A stretch of DNA of 31,654 nucleotides from a virus: IMG/VR virus record IMGVR_UViG_3300008263_000725, positions 1 through 31,654 of that record. The stretch is one strand, 5' to 3'. The notes beneath the pieces were generated by a model that searched no databases, was not told the origin of the DNA, and worked only from the letters and a program-made list of their open reading frames with translations. The stretch's first letter is position 1. The number at the start of each line of letters is the position of its first letter. Both the position numbers and the translations under genes were made by a program. This document shows positions 15,700 to 24,549 of the stretch, piece after piece.

Positions 15700-16533
15700 A
15701 TGCTATCTGAAATTAGCAAGCCGCTTACTTTTAATCAACTAAAATCAAATTCTGAAATCCTTGCAGAATTGCAAACTTTACTCAAAGAAAAAGGATTTTA
15801 TCATTTAAAAATTGACGGAGTTTGGGGTCAAGGAACTGAGACTGCTATTGAGTCTGCCGCTAAATTATTAAACCTTAATAATTTTGATAAAAAATTAATT
15901 GGTAAAACTTTTATAAGCAAATTAACAAGTTACAATCCTGAAAAAGATACTGAAACTGAATTGGATGTTAGCCCAATCACAGAAGCTGACATTTTAGCAT
16001 TATCCCAATCTTTAGTCATTGAATTAGCAACCGTTAAAGCAGTTATAGACGTAGAATCTTCTGGTTCTTGGGTACAAAAAGATGGGAAACCTATTATTCG
16101 CTTTGAATCTCATATATTTAGTAGCCTAACTAATCATTTATACGATAAAGATTATCCTAATATTTCCAGCAAAAAATACAATCCAAGTCTAAATTTATCT
16201 TCTTCTGAAAAAGAATATTCCAGATTAGAGATTGCTATAGATTTAAATAAAACAGCCGCTTTAAAATCTGCTTCTTATGGGGCTTTTCAGATTATGGGCT
16301 TTAATCATGCTCTTGTTGGATTTAAAAACGTACAAGATTTTTATGAAGCTATGTTCAGCCCTAAAGAGCAATTAAAAGCTTTTGGTCAATTTCTAATCAA
16401 AAACTCATTAGTTAAAACTTTAAGAAATAAAGATTGGAAAGGGTTTGCTTATTCCTATAATGGGTCTAGTTACCATTTGCATAAACCCCCCTATGACGTT
16501 CGTTTAGCAAATGCTTATCAAAAATTTAAATAA
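15700..16533 (+). CDS. Endolysin: peptidoglycan-binding domain plus N-acetylmuramidase
   Basis: From ATG 15700 this encodes 277 residues. The in-frame ATG at 15610 lies inside the previous gene and its terminator and is rejected. Residues about 18-57 (SEILAELQTLL...GVWGQGTETAIE) form a PG_binding_1 domain. Residues about 85-277 match the DUF3380 N-acetylmuramidase pattern: VIDVESSGSW with probable catalytic Glu119, then FESHIF, SYGAFQIMGFN and YNGSSYHLHKPPYD. It should cut the glycan backbone of peptidoglycan at the end of infection. There is no signal peptide, so export would need a holin; none is obvious nearby. The ATG begins right after a terminator, and no separate promoter is evident, so expression may depend on readthrough. 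Confidence 0.88.
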   Translation: MLSEISKPLTFNQLKSNSEILAELQTLLKEKGFYHLKIDGVWGQGTETAIESAAKLLNLNNFDKKLIGKTFISKLTSYNPEKDTETELDVSPITEADILALSQSLVIELATVKAVIDVESSGSWVQKDGKPIIRFESHIFSSLTNHLYDKDYPNISSKKYNPSLNLSSSEKEYSRLEIAIDLNKTAALKSASYGAFQIMGFNHALVGFKNVQDFYEAMFSPKEQLKAFGQFLIKNSLVKTLRNKDWKGFAYSYNGSSYHLHKPPYDVRLANAYQKFK

Positions 16534-16562
16534 CTTGACAAAATTTCTACCATGGGCTATTA
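16534..16562 (+). promoter_or_regulatory. Promoter of the helicase gene
   Basis: TTGACA (16535-16540), 17 bases, TATTAT (16558-16563). An AAGGAG ribosome-binding site follows near 16580, before ATG 16596. Confidence 0.75.
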
Positions 16563-16595
16563 TGTGTAACATATCTAGTTAAGGAGTTTGTTTCC

Positions 16596-18554
16596 ATGCC
16601 CAGAAAAAAAGCATCTTCTAACAAAGTGGACAAATTTAACCACCCAGAGTATAATAGCCAAAATCTCTTAAAAGATGTCGAAGATACAGAAGATACAGAA
16701 GATTTAGGGGATAACTATCTTAGTGACTATGATAAATATGCAGAAGGTATTCGGGTATTAAGTTCTTTAGGTTATACTTTCATTCCCCATTCTAACCCTG
16801 ACTGTGTTGGACACAGGGTTTATGTCGATACGCCTTTCACCCTGATTTCTAAAGATGGTAAAACAATTACCGATGTTAACCCTCCAAAAAATTTCAAATG
16901 GCGTAAAAGAATTAGCCTTGGTGATGATTTACCTTTATTGTCTAATGCTTATTGTGCTATTCGTTCTCAATGTGGTAAATCAGTTGGTGATTTTTGGAAA
17001 CCTATGGTAGAGTTGGGTGGTGATAAACGAAAAGCCATTTTTAATCTTGCGTCCCTTTTTCTTGATGCTGAAAAGTTTAATTCCCGTCAAAAGTCTGATA
17101 ACTTAATCAGTCTTACAGGAGGCGATGGTGGTTTATATGTTGTCCCCCAAAAGTCTTGGTTTGACTCACGTTTTGATTCCATTTCTATTGGCGACCTTTT
17201 ATACCTTTTTCCCTCTGCTGAATCTAAAATGCTTCAGTACATCATTGGGCGGATTTTTGTGGGGCGTGGAGGTACAAAATCCGTTGAGGGTATTGTCGTT
17301 GAACATAAAGCCCGTTATATGGGTATAATTACTGGCGAACCTCGTTTAGGCAAATCAACCTTTTTAGACGCTATATCCGAAGCTATTCAATCTTTAGGCT
17401 TTGAAACTACTACCATTTCTGAGTCTAGCGGTCGTTTTGGTTGGGCTGAAATTGCCAGCAGTCATTTTACGTTTATCGATGACTTAACCAAAGAAACCCA
17501 ACGTCGTATTATTTCTTCTGGCAAAATTAAACAGATTGTTTCTAACAATGTTCTCAAAACTGAAAATAAGGGTGAAAGTGCTGTTAACACCCAATCCCAA
17601 ACCGTAATTATTGCCAGTAGCAATTCTTTCAATCTTCGTGATTTTTATAACGCTGACTCTGGTATTCAAGACAGAATCAAAATCTTAGAAATTAAAACTA
17701 AGGCTGAACTTTGTAAAGACAAATCTTTACCTTATCAGGTTGACGAAACTTGTCCTTTTAACCTTCATCGACATTGGCAATTTATTGCTGATAAGTACAA
17801 TGTTTCTTATGAGTCTCTCATTTATTGGTTGATTTACCTTTGTGTTCAAGAATTTTTGTCTGTTGTGGGCTATACTGAGGAAATTCCTCTTTTTCAACCT
17901 GAGAAATTTCCAGATATTGATGAAGATACTTATAAACATCTTCTCCGCTCTATAGCTCCTACTTTGAAAAAGACTAAGCCTTGTTCTCTTTATAAGACTG
18001 TCGAAGACTTAGAACGCAATTTCCGAATCCAAACTATGACTAATTCTACTCAAGCTTTAGTTTACTTTTGGCGGTTTTGTCTCATTCTTTTCACTTATAA
18101 CGTCGAAAAGAAACCATCTTTACCCCCTCCTGTTTTTGACGTTAATTTTCTTATTCACTTTTTAAAGGCTCATCAAGCTTTTTATTCCCCTGAATTTGAA
18201 CCCTTACGCACTTTTCTAGAGGCTGATTATCACTCTAATAACTCTCCTAAATGGCATCCTTATTCCGTGTTTTTAGAGGTTAACGGCACTTGTATCCCTC
18301 AAGCTATTTTGAAATGTCTTGAGGCTGAAAATCTTTATTACCCTCCTGCTAAAATGGTAGAAATTAGTTTAAATTTTTTTACTTCTTCTAAAGGGTTTGA
18401 ACTTCGTAAAGATTTACCTATCATTATGGAATCTTATTCCTTAGCTTCTGCTCATGATTCCTTTTTTGTTGACTTAACTTCTCATCTTTTTTATGAACAA
18501 CCAGCCCTCTTTGAATTAGTTCAAAAGGCTAAAAGACAAGTCCAATCTCGATAG
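16596..18554 (+). CDS. SF3/D5-type replicative helicase
   Basis: 652 residues. Walker A is GEPRLGKS (247-254), Walker B is FTFIDDL with Asp295-Asp296, and TVIIASSN is the motif C asparagine strand, so the core is a superfamily 3 helicase as in phage D5-like proteins. Residues 27-36 carry a short VEDTEDTEDL acidic repeat. The N-terminal 230 residues contain no primase motif that I recognise, and no separate primase is visible in the window. The C-terminal ~270 residues are unassigned. It likely unwinds DNA at phage replication forks. It has a good promoter and Shine-Dalgarno sequence, and the next gene follows 14 bases later with its own GGAGG, forming an operon with the 18569 and 19595 genes. 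Confidence 0.8.
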   Translation: MPRKKASSNKVDKFNHPEYNSQNLLKDVEDTEDTEDLGDNYLSDYDKYAEGIRVLSSLGYTFIPHSNPDCVGHRVYVDTPFTLISKDGKTITDVNPPKNFKWRKRISLGDDLPLLSNAYCAIRSQCGKSVGDFWKPMVELGGDKRKAIFNLASLFLDAEKFNSRQKSDNLISLTGGDGGLYVVPQKSWFDSRFDSISIGDLLYLFPSAESKMLQYIIGRIFVGRGGTKSVEGIVVEHKARYMGIITGEPRLGKSTFLDAISEAIQSLGFETTTISESSGRFGWAEIASSHFTFIDDLTKETQRRIISSGKIKQIVSNNVLKTENKGESAVNTQSQTVIIASSNSFNLRDFYNADSGIQDRIKILEIKTKAELCKDKSLPYQVDETCPFNLHRHWQFIADKYNVSYESLIYWLIYLCVQEFLSVVGYTEEIPLFQPEKFPDIDEDTYKHLLRSIAPTLKKTKPCSLYKTVEDLERNFRIQTMTNSTQALVYFWRFCLILFTYNVEKKPSLPPPVFDVNFLIHFLKAHQAFYSPEFEPLRTFLEADYHSNNSPKWHPYSVFLEVNGTCIPQAILKCLEAENLYYPPAKMVEISLNFFTSSKGFELRKDLPIIMESYSLASAHDSFFVDLTSHLFYEQPALFELVQKAKRQVQSR

Positions 18555-18568
18555 GTACGGAGGTTTTT

Positions 18569-19480
18569 ATGCGTCCCAGAGGCTATGGTAAAAAAGTCAC
18601 AGCTAAATCTTTTATGTTGCGAGATTTTGATAACTTGTCCCTTTCTGCTATTCAATCGGAAATTACCGACAAATCCTCTTTCATTAAAGTTCATAAAGAA
18701 TTTGAACTTTTTGTCTTAACCAATGTCCTTCCTGTTGGTTATACTTGCTCTCATCATCTCCAAATCTACAATCTTTTAAAATCCCTTCTTCCTCTCTTCA
18801 ATCCTCCCAAATCTAACGCTACTTCTGCTCAAGGTCTTAATAAAGCTATTCTCCTCGCTTTGGGTAGTAATTTGACCAGTCTCAAAAACCTTCCTTTTTC
18901 TAATAAGGCTCCCAATTCTTCCCCTAACTCTTTTTTAAAGGTTGAAACAATGGCTTTATCCCAGAAAATAGTCTCCCAACTTGACTATTCTCTTAAATAC
19001 TCTATCTTTTTTCTGAATCAATACGACTCTTGTTATCAGGCTACTCAGTCTTTTGATTTGCTCTCTTATTCCCCCTTTTGGAAACTTTTCAACTCTGAAC
19101 TTTCTCTCTCTCGTTCTGCCTATCTTGACCATTCTTTATCTCTTTGGTCTTCACTTTCTCTTTTTTATCTCCAATGTTTCAACTCTGTTATTTCTTTTTC
19201 TCAGTCAAAATTTAATCTTCCTTGCCCTCTCGAAGGTTTATTTTCTCATTTTGCACACAATCTCAATCAGGGTAATTCTCTCCCCTCTTTGATTGACACT
19301 TGGCAAGACCATTTGAATCAGGTTTCCCAAACTTCCTTTTTCTATAAGACTCCTAATCTTAACAAATGGTCTTCTTATCTTGAAACAGACTCTTGGGGTT
19401 CCTATTTTTATGATGGACATAACATTTCGGATTTGCTATCTGAAGCTTTTCCTTCAAAAATATATCAGGGAATGGGCTAA
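18569..19480 (+). CDS. Unknown serine/leucine-rich protein of the helicase operon
   Basis: 303 residues, preceded by CGGAGG eight bases before ATG 18569. It starts MRPRGYGKKVTAKSFMLRDF and becomes rich in serine, leucine and phenylalanine with helical stretches. No motif is recognised. Position between a replicative helicase and an RNA ligase suggests a replication role such as a helicase loader or priming partner, which is only a guess from context. At its end another frame (to 19568) stays open and continues with WANSKSFSTWFFPDFEPC, so a late frameshift may have truncated the protein by about 30 residues; I do not annotate that frame separately. Confidence 0.65.
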   Translation: MRPRGYGKKVTAKSFMLRDFDNLSLSAIQSEITDKSSFIKVHKEFELFVLTNVLPVGYTCSHHLQIYNLLKSLLPLFNPPKSNATSAQGLNKAILLALGSNLTSLKNLPFSNKAPNSSPNSFLKVETMALSQKIVSQLDYSLKYSIFFLNQYDSCYQATQSFDLLSYSPFWKLFNSELSLSRSAYLDHSLSLWSSLSLFYLQCFNSVISFSQSKFNLPCPLEGLFSHFAHNLNQGNSLPSLIDTWQDHLNQVSQTSFFYKTPNLNKWSSYLETDSWGSYFYDGHNISDLLSEAFPSKIYQGMG

Positions 19481-19594
19481 CTCAAAATCTTTTTCAACTT
19501 GGTTTTTTCCCGATTTTGAACCCTGTCCCCATCTCTCTGGCTTGATTTCTTGCACTTTGGATTTTTAACTCCCCCTCTCCCCTCCTAAAAACTT

Positions 19595-20614
19595 ATGGAA
19601 CGTAAACTTGCAACCTTAGAAGTCATCAAAGACCTTCAACCTATTCCCGGTGCTGACAATATTGAAGTGGCTACTGTCCGTGGTTGGAAAGTCGTAGTCA
19701 GAAAAGGTGAATTTGAAATTGGTAGCCTTTGTGTTTTTTTTGAAATTGATTCTTTTCTACCTGAACTACCAGAATTTGAGTTTTTGCGGAAGTCTTGTTT
19801 CGCAACCTTAGACACTGGTGAAACAGGTTTTCGTATCAGAACCGTTAAGCTGAGAAAACAATTAAGTCAGGGTCTAGTTTTGCCTTTATCTCACTTTTTC
19901 TCCATTTCTAAGTCCTTTAAACTTGGTACAGACCTCACTAATTTCTTAGGTGTCAAAAAATGGGAACACGATGTCTCTGCTTATCGAAGTGGTGATGTTT
20001 TAGACTATTTTCCCTCTTTTGTCCCTAAAACTAACGAAGAACGCATTCAAAATTTGAGTGAACTATACCCATTACTTTGTCAAAAATCCTTCAATGTTAC
20101 CGAAAAACTAGACGGCACTAGCTTTACTGCTTTCTACTACAACGATACTTTTGGTGTCTGCTCTCGAAACTGGGAATTAAAGGAATCCTCTAGCAACATT
20201 TATTGGCAAATTTTCCACCAGTATAAAATTGGTGATTTCCTAAAATCTTTACCCTTCCCCTCCGCTATTCAAGGCGAAATTGTTGGGGGTAAAATTCAAG
20301 GCAATCCTTACAAACTTCCAAACTATCGGCTTTATGTTTTCAATTTGATTAACCTTGACAATCAAAAAAGATTAGACATTTTTTCCTCTTCTAACCTCTC
20401 CCTTTTGTCCAATGCTGGACTTGATACAGTTCCTCTACTATTTCGTGACTTTTTTCTACCTTCTTCCCTTGATACTTTAATCGCTTTTTCCTCCGGTCAC
20501 TCCCTTGTTAATCCTAATACTACTCGTGAGGGTCTGGTTCTCAGAAACTTTGAAAATTCCTACACCAGTTTTAAAGTTATCAGCAACAATTTCTTGCTAA
20601 AACAAAAAGATTGA
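19595..20614 (+). CDS. RNA ligase (Rnl5/DraRnl-like)
   Basis: 339 residues. The N-terminal domain (MERKLATLEVIKDLQPIPGADNIE) has the OB-like fold pattern seen at the start of Deinococcus-type RNA ligases. The nucleotidyltransferase motif is EKLDGTS with probable AMP-accepting Lys171. SRNWEL, IQGEIVGGKIQGN and EGLVLRN fit motifs III, IV and V. Such ATP-dependent enzymes seal nicks with an RNA 3'-OH end. Phages use RNA ligases to reverse tRNA cleavage by host defence nucleases; the tRNA gene 113 bases downstream makes tRNA repair a reasonable idea, though not shown. A terminator closes the helicase operon after it. Confidence 0.85.
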   Translation: MERKLATLEVIKDLQPIPGADNIEVATVRGWKVVVRKGEFEIGSLCVFFEIDSFLPELPEFEFLRKSCFATLDTGETGFRIRTVKLRKQLSQGLVLPLSHFFSISKSFKLGTDLTNFLGVKKWEHDVSAYRSGDVLDYFPSFVPKTNEERIQNLSELYPLLCQKSFNVTEKLDGTSFTAFYYNDTFGVCSRNWELKESSSNIYWQIFHQYKIGDFLKSLPFPSAIQGEIVGGKIQGNPYKLPNYRLYVFNLINLDNQKRLDIFSSSNLSLLSNAGLDTVPLLFRDFFLPSSLDTLIAFSSGHSLVNPNTTREGLVLRNFENSYTSFKVISNNFLLKQKD

Positions 20615-20637
20615 ACATAGGATAGTTGATTCAAGCT

Positions 20638-20669
20638 AGTCTTCCTAGAAATTAAGAAGGCTTTTTTTT
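20638..20669 (+). terminator. Terminator after the RNA ligase
   Basis: A stem AGTCTTC / GAAGGCT (one G-T pair) is followed by eight T residues. Confidence 0.75.
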
Positions 20670-20726
20670 CGCTCAAATTATAAATACGGCATTTACCAAA
20701 ATTTAGTTTTATACTAAATAAAGCAA

Positions 20727-20800
<74 letters not shown>

Positions 20801-21018
20801 TTAAACTGAAATAGTCCTAATACTATGGCATAGAACGAGTTAGTTAGGACGCTTTCAATTTTCAAACTCTTATCGGTCAACGGTTTCAGCGATTGATTGT
20901 CCTAACCACCCCGCTCAAATTATAGATAAAAAGAAAATATTAAATTTAGACTTAAGTTTTAGGCTTTTAATTTTTCTTGTGCTATAATGAATTTGTATAT
21001 TCTCAATAGAGGTTTTTT
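20801..21018 (+). other. Gene-free stretch with inverted repeats
   Basis: GTCCTAA (20834 region) pairs with TTAGGAC about 30 bases on, enclosing CTATGGCATAG, and a further GTCCTAACC occurs around 20900. A TATAAT box near 20983-20988 is preceded only by a weak -35. No gene is seen. Confidence 0.4.
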
Positions 21019-22125
21019 ATGATTAATTTGCCATCAATCCTTCAGTTTATACCTGATTTAAAAATCAGTTTTGGCGTAATTGATTTGCCAAACACGGTTG
21101 ATATGGACGCTCAGGGAACCGCTCAGGTAATTGTCTCCAATCAAGGACAACGACTCGCCAGTGGTTCCGTTACTGTCAACCTGTACATTTCTACTGACGG
21201 TCAGATTGACAAAAACGATGCCTTACTCACCAGTGTCAGCACCAACTTGAACCTAAACGCTGGACAGTCAGTCACCCTAAACTTACCGTATCAAAACAAT
21301 ACTTCAGTCATCGCTCCGGGAGCTTACTTTCTCATTGCTGAAGTTGATACAGATAACCAAATTGCTGAACAACTGGAAACCAATAATGTCATCAGTAAAT
21401 TAGTATCAGGACGCAATACTAATGTCGTCATCGACTGGAATGCAATTGCCTTAAATGCGATTCAAGCTGAGGGCAAAGCAGGGCGAGGCGTTGCGCCAAC
21501 CGTAGGTTCTGGCTTAATGGCACTGGTTTCTACTGCCGTTTATGATACGGTTAATGCCTTCAACACTTTATATCCCTCCTACGCTGTAAATGTAAACGCA
21601 CCAAAAAATGCCTCGTTGGAGGCGGCGGCAGTCGGGGCGGCTTATCGAGTTCTCTCCACTCAATTACCTAAACAAAATAGCTTGTTCTCAGAGCAATTGT
21701 CTAATTCTCTGGCGGAGATTCAGGGCAGTGCCACCGCTAAAAACCAGGGATTTAATTTGGGCATTTTAATAGCCAATCAGAGCATGAATTTACGAGCTAA
21801 TGATGGTTCTAACGACAATACAACTTACACTCCCCCATCTGGAGACTACGTTTGGAAGCCAGAAGTAGATGGAGCCACTGCTGGGGTAGCAGTCGGTGCG
21901 AACTGGGGTAAGGTAACTCCTTGGACAATTGGCAACATTAACCAGTTTGTCTCGCAAAAACAACTTGATGTGATTCTTAATGGCCGTCTCGACAATCCTA
22001 ATGATCAGGGTGCATTGTATGCCCAAGAAATTGAAGAAGTCCGGCTCTACGGTGGATTGCAAAACACTGCTGTCACTACCAATTTACGCAATGCAGACCA
22101 AACAGAAGCCTATTCGCCGCTTTAA
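21019..22125 (+). pseudogene. Vanadium-dependent haloperoxidase, 5' part before a frameshift
   Basis: 368 codons. Residues about 10-125 form a CARDB-like beta domain (DLKISFGVIDLPNTV...VSNQGQRLASGSVTVNLYIS). The following part (VVIDWNAIALNAIQAEGKAGRG, STAVYDTVNAF) is the N-terminal helical region of cyanobacterial vanadium haloperoxidase/PAP2 superfamily proteins. The frame stops at 22125 with YSPL, while similarity continues in the -1 frame (AALNTAQADAVIVAW) from about 22116. All vanadate-binding motifs lie in the downstream part, so this piece alone is inactive. Base use is less AT-rich than in neighbours, suggesting capture from a host genome. It could be a true pseudogene or a sequencing error. 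Confidence 0.75.
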
Positions 22126-22580
22126 ATACCGCACAGGCAGATGCGGTAATCGTCGCTTGGAAAGAGAAATACACTGAACTCCAACCTCGCCCCGATGACA
22201 TAATTGCTGGCGGATTTTCCGCTAACGACGGGATAGCTTCTACTGTCAGCGACCCCAATTGGAAACCTTTGTTATCTGACTTAATGGGTGTTAATTCTCC
22301 TCCTTTCCCTGATTATATGTCGGGTCATTCCGCTATGGGTGGTGCATTTGCTGGTGTGATGACTCACTATTTTGGAGAGAACTATGTGTTTAATGCTGTC
22401 TCTCAAGAACTTCCCGGTGTCGTTCGTAATTTTGATAGCTTTTATGAGGCTGGTCTGGAAAATGCACTAAGCCGTATCTATGGCGGGGTTCACGTTCGAG
22501 AAGCTACTGTTGATTCTTTCAACATGGGATTAGCTGTTGGCAATTTTGCCTCATCAACTTTCAATCCACCACTTGTTTAA
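22116..22580 (+). pseudogene. Vanadium-dependent haloperoxidase, 3' catalytic part
   Basis: This is the continuation in the -1 frame of the 21019 gene. It contains the three vanadate/phosphate site motifs of the haloperoxidase/PAP2 fold: K-x6-RP in KYTELQPRP, SGHSAMGGA and SR-x5-H in SRIYGGVH. Without ribosomal frameshifting it could only start internally, for example at a TTG at 22269, which would omit the first motif. The intact enzyme would oxidise halides with hydrogen peroxide, or act as a related phosphatase. Joined, the two parts would give a protein of about 520 residues, a usual length for the family. Confidence 0.7.
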
Positions 22581-22589
22581 CTTTTGCTC

Positions 22590-22630
22590 TTTTTTGCTGG
22601 CACATTATTATTATTTGTGTCAGCAAAAAA
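22590..22630. other. Long hairpin between converging genes
   Basis: GCTGGCACA (22596-22604) pairs with TGTGTCAGC (22616-22624), extended by six T-A pairs outside. It lies at the meeting point of a plus and a minus gene, but T and A runs are on the wrong sides for a canonical terminator on either strand. Confidence 0.5.
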
Positions 22631-22653
22631 AAAACTTTTAGTTTAAACTTTTC

Positions 22654-22851
22654 TTAAGTTTCTATTGGGTTTGGATAATAAATTATCTCATTAGAACTTG
22701 GTATTGTTTGTCCAATTAACTCAGGGTCTGAAACATAAAATATGTCTTGCAAACTTGTAACTGTTTGCACAATTACCCCCTCTGTATTAACAATATATAT
22801 TATATTTTCTACCTCTGAGGCTAATATTTCCCCCATTATCTCAATTGCCAT
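22654..22851 (-). CDS. Small unknown protein
   Basis: 65 residues from an ATG at 22851 (MAIEIMGEILASEVENIIYIV), chosen because GAGGAGG lies nine bases upstream; an ATG six bases earlier is too close to it. The start lies inside the end of the upstream gene, giving an eleven-base overlap typical of translational coupling. The sequence is acidic with alternating hydrophobic residues and ends YYPNPIET. I recognise no family. Coupling to the preceding probable structural protein suggests a shared role in the virion or its assembly. Confidence 0.55.
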   Translation of the reverse strand: MAIEIMGEILASEVENIIYIVNTEGVIVQTVTSLQDIFYVSDPELIGQTIPSSNEIIYYPNPIET

Positions 22852-23266
22852 TTTCATTACCCTCCTCATTATCTTCATCATTATCTTCAAATACTGTCAC
22901 TTCTGGAGTGACATTCACTAAACCTTCAAATATTTTATACACTGTACTTCCATCTGGCGATTTCATTTTTAAGTCATAAACCCACGCATTTTGTCCTATT
23001 TTATCTCCTAATGCCGGCGGTATTGTTTGGGATACTAAATGTTCAAGCACTGGTGTTATTAATGTGTGATTTTCGTATGTGTTTTCCCCTATTACAAAGT
23101 CATCAAATACTACTTCCACTTCTCCTTCTGCTAATAATACCCCTTTATATCTTTTTCTTATTTGCCATTTAATTTCCCACCCACTATAATCCCCAGACAA
23201 TAATAATGACTTTCCTTTAAAATTTGCTCCTTGTCTTATTAATATGTTTTGTTTTATCGTTTCCAT
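22841..23266 (-). CDS. Probable phage virion protein (baseplate/neck beta-domain type)
   Basis: 141 residues. The pattern IRQGANFKGKSLLLSGDYSG...WQIRKRYKGVLLAE...WVYDLKMKSPDGSTVYKIFEGLVNVTPEVT is typical of small beta-rich phage proteins encoded among tail or neck genes, in which an IRQGA start and a YDL-x-SPDG-x-V-x-G ending flank a beta sandwich. The tail is very acidic (EDNDEDNEEGNENGN). The assignment is from pattern memory. It is the first gene downstream of the promoter in foldback element 2, which would give it a leader of about 527 bases. Structural genes on the minus strand here contrast with the plus-strand head genes. Confidence 0.6.
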   Translation of the reverse strand: METIKQNILIRQGANFKGKSLLLSGDYSGWEIKWQIRKRYKGVLLAEGEVEVVFDDFVIGENTYENHTLITPVLEHLVSQTIPPALGDKIGQNAWVYDLKMKSPDGSTVYKIFEGLVNVTPEVTVFEDNDEDNEEGNENGN

Positions 23267-23311
23267 TTCTTTTTTCCTTTTTTCTTTTATTTTTAACTTG
23301 AGCGTACCTAC

Positions 23312-24074
23312 TGTACTATTTAACCAAAATCAATAAAACTCAATCATATCAAGGGTTTTAGCGTTTTAGAGTTAAAAAGGCAACATTAAAAAATCAATAA
23401 AACTCAGTCAGGGTATGGCTTTGACCTGTTTGTACTATGTAGTGGGGGGGATAACTTTATTTTTTTTGTCCTTTGCCCTTTTAATCATCGCAGTTTAGGT
23501 ACTAAGAAACCTATAATATATAGAGTGTTTTTGCTTTAACAGAGCGGGGTTTAGACTTTTTCGTATACTACAGACATTCAAATCCACCCACTCCTTGCAG
23601 TTTAGAGCGGGTCATGATACTTTTACCATTAAACGATTTTGTAATGGTCTGAGAGGCAAAAAATGGGTAAATGGGTAAATGGGTAAATGTGGGCTAAATA
23701 TTTAAAATATATATTTAATTTTTGATAGGTTGATTTGTGAATACCCTAGAATTACATACTCTAGTATCCTATCCCCCATTCTATTTTTGCTATGTATCTA
23801 GCATAGCATGGTAATAAACAAAATGTCAAGAAATAGTGGAAAAATATTTTAGGGGTAAAGGGGGAGGGGTGGAACTTTGTTTTAAAGGTAAACTGCGATG
23901 ATTAAAAGGGCAAAGGACAAAAAAAATAAAGTTATCCACCCTACTACATAGTACAAACAGGTCTAAGCCATACCCTGACTGAGTTTTATTGATTTTTAAA
24001 TGGTGCTTTTTTAACCCTAAAATGTTAAAACCCTTGATATGATTGAGTTTTATTGATTTTGGTTAAATAGTACA
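23312..24074 (-). repeat. Foldback element copy 2
   Basis: 763 bp, with outer ends TACTGTACTATTTAACC perfectly inverted. The inner arms contain TTGTCCTTTGCCCTTTTAAT on both sides, differing from copy 1 in the same way on both arms. Four ATCAATAAAACTCA motifs, the ACCATTA...TAATGGT hairpin and three tandem ATGGGTAA units are present. Confidence 0.85.
23800..23829 (-). promoter_or_regulatory. Promoter in the core of foldback copy 2
   Basis: Minus-strand TTGACA (23829-23824), 18 bases, TATGCT (23805-23800). It reads toward the gene starting at 23266. Confidence 0.55.
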
Positions 24075-24172
24075 GTATTCGTATCTGGTTCAACTACGGC
24101 TAAAAGACTACGAAAAGCTGATACGCACAGTATTCGTATCAGGTTCAACTACGGCTCAAAGACTACGAAAAG
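24072..24172 (+). repeat. Two 46-bp direct repeats, period 55 bp
   Basis: The segment 24072-24117 recurs at 24127-24172 with two mismatches. The first copy overlaps the end of foldback element 2 by three bases. Confidence 0.85.
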
Positions 24173-24390
24173 AGCGTAACTACTGTTTACACCCTTGCCA
24201 AGATTGGAAATTCAATCTCCAAACAATTGAGTTTTTCAAAGCTTTGGAAACCTCACTAGAATCCCAGATACTTAGTACAAATGTATCAGGAGAACGGAGC
24301 TTGATGGGAACAACGGCAATCGTAGAAGTTGCTTTAAGAATTAATAATCCTAGACCACTTGCCATTTTTCGCCGTGTTTGCTATACTTAG
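24118..24390 (+). pseudogene. Coding-like remnant without a start
   Basis: A plus-strand frame from the second direct repeat to a TAG at 24388-24390 reads TVFVSGSTTAQRLRKERNY and ends NPRPLAIFRRVCYT, about 90 codons with no ATG, GTG or TTG at its beginning. The first repeat unit encodes the same VFVSGSTTA segment in another frame. Its 3' 35 bases are shared with the terminator-promoter cassettes. It may be the tail of a gene cut by insertion of foldback element 2, or chance. Confidence is low. Confidence 0.25.
24359..24387 (+). promoter_or_regulatory. Promoter (partial cassette D)
   Basis: TTGCCA (24359-24364), 17 bases, TATACT (24382-24387). The upstream 25 bases match cassette C at 26350. 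Confidence 0.7.
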
Positions 24391-24393
24391 ATT

Positions 24394-24463
24394 ATTGAAT
24401 TGAATATCTGTCATAACTTATCTCTACCAGTCTTCCTACGATAAATTGGAAGACTTTTTTTTT
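24394..24463 (+). ncRNA. Predicted ~70 nt small RNA unit
   Basis: The promoter at 24359-24387 is followed by no ORF and then by a terminator with stem AGTCTTCC / GGAAGACT (24429-24436, 24448-24455) and nine T residues. The same terminator stem closes the unit at 26412-26510. Confidence 0.45.
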
Positions 24464-24488
24464 GTTTAAAATTATCTTAAAAAAGAGT

Positions 24489-24517
24489 TGACATTTTTCT
24501 TTCTTTTTGCTATACTA
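24489..24517 (+). promoter_or_regulatory. Promoter of the BRO-type gene
   Basis: TTGACA (24489-24494), 17 bases, TATACT (24512-24517); start expected near 24524, 26 bases before ATG 24550. Confidence 0.8.
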
Positions 24518-24549
24518 GATTTATCCTTTAAAACTAGCGGTAGATAGTT

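Noticed and set aside
19380-19568. 62-codon ORF overlapping the end of the 18569 gene
   Set aside because: It has no start signal. It may be the frameshifted tail of that gene, but I cannot show it, so it is only mentioned there.
22587-22633. Hairpin as a bidirectional terminator
   Set aside because: The stem is flanked by T before and A after, the reverse of a Rho-independent terminator on either strand.
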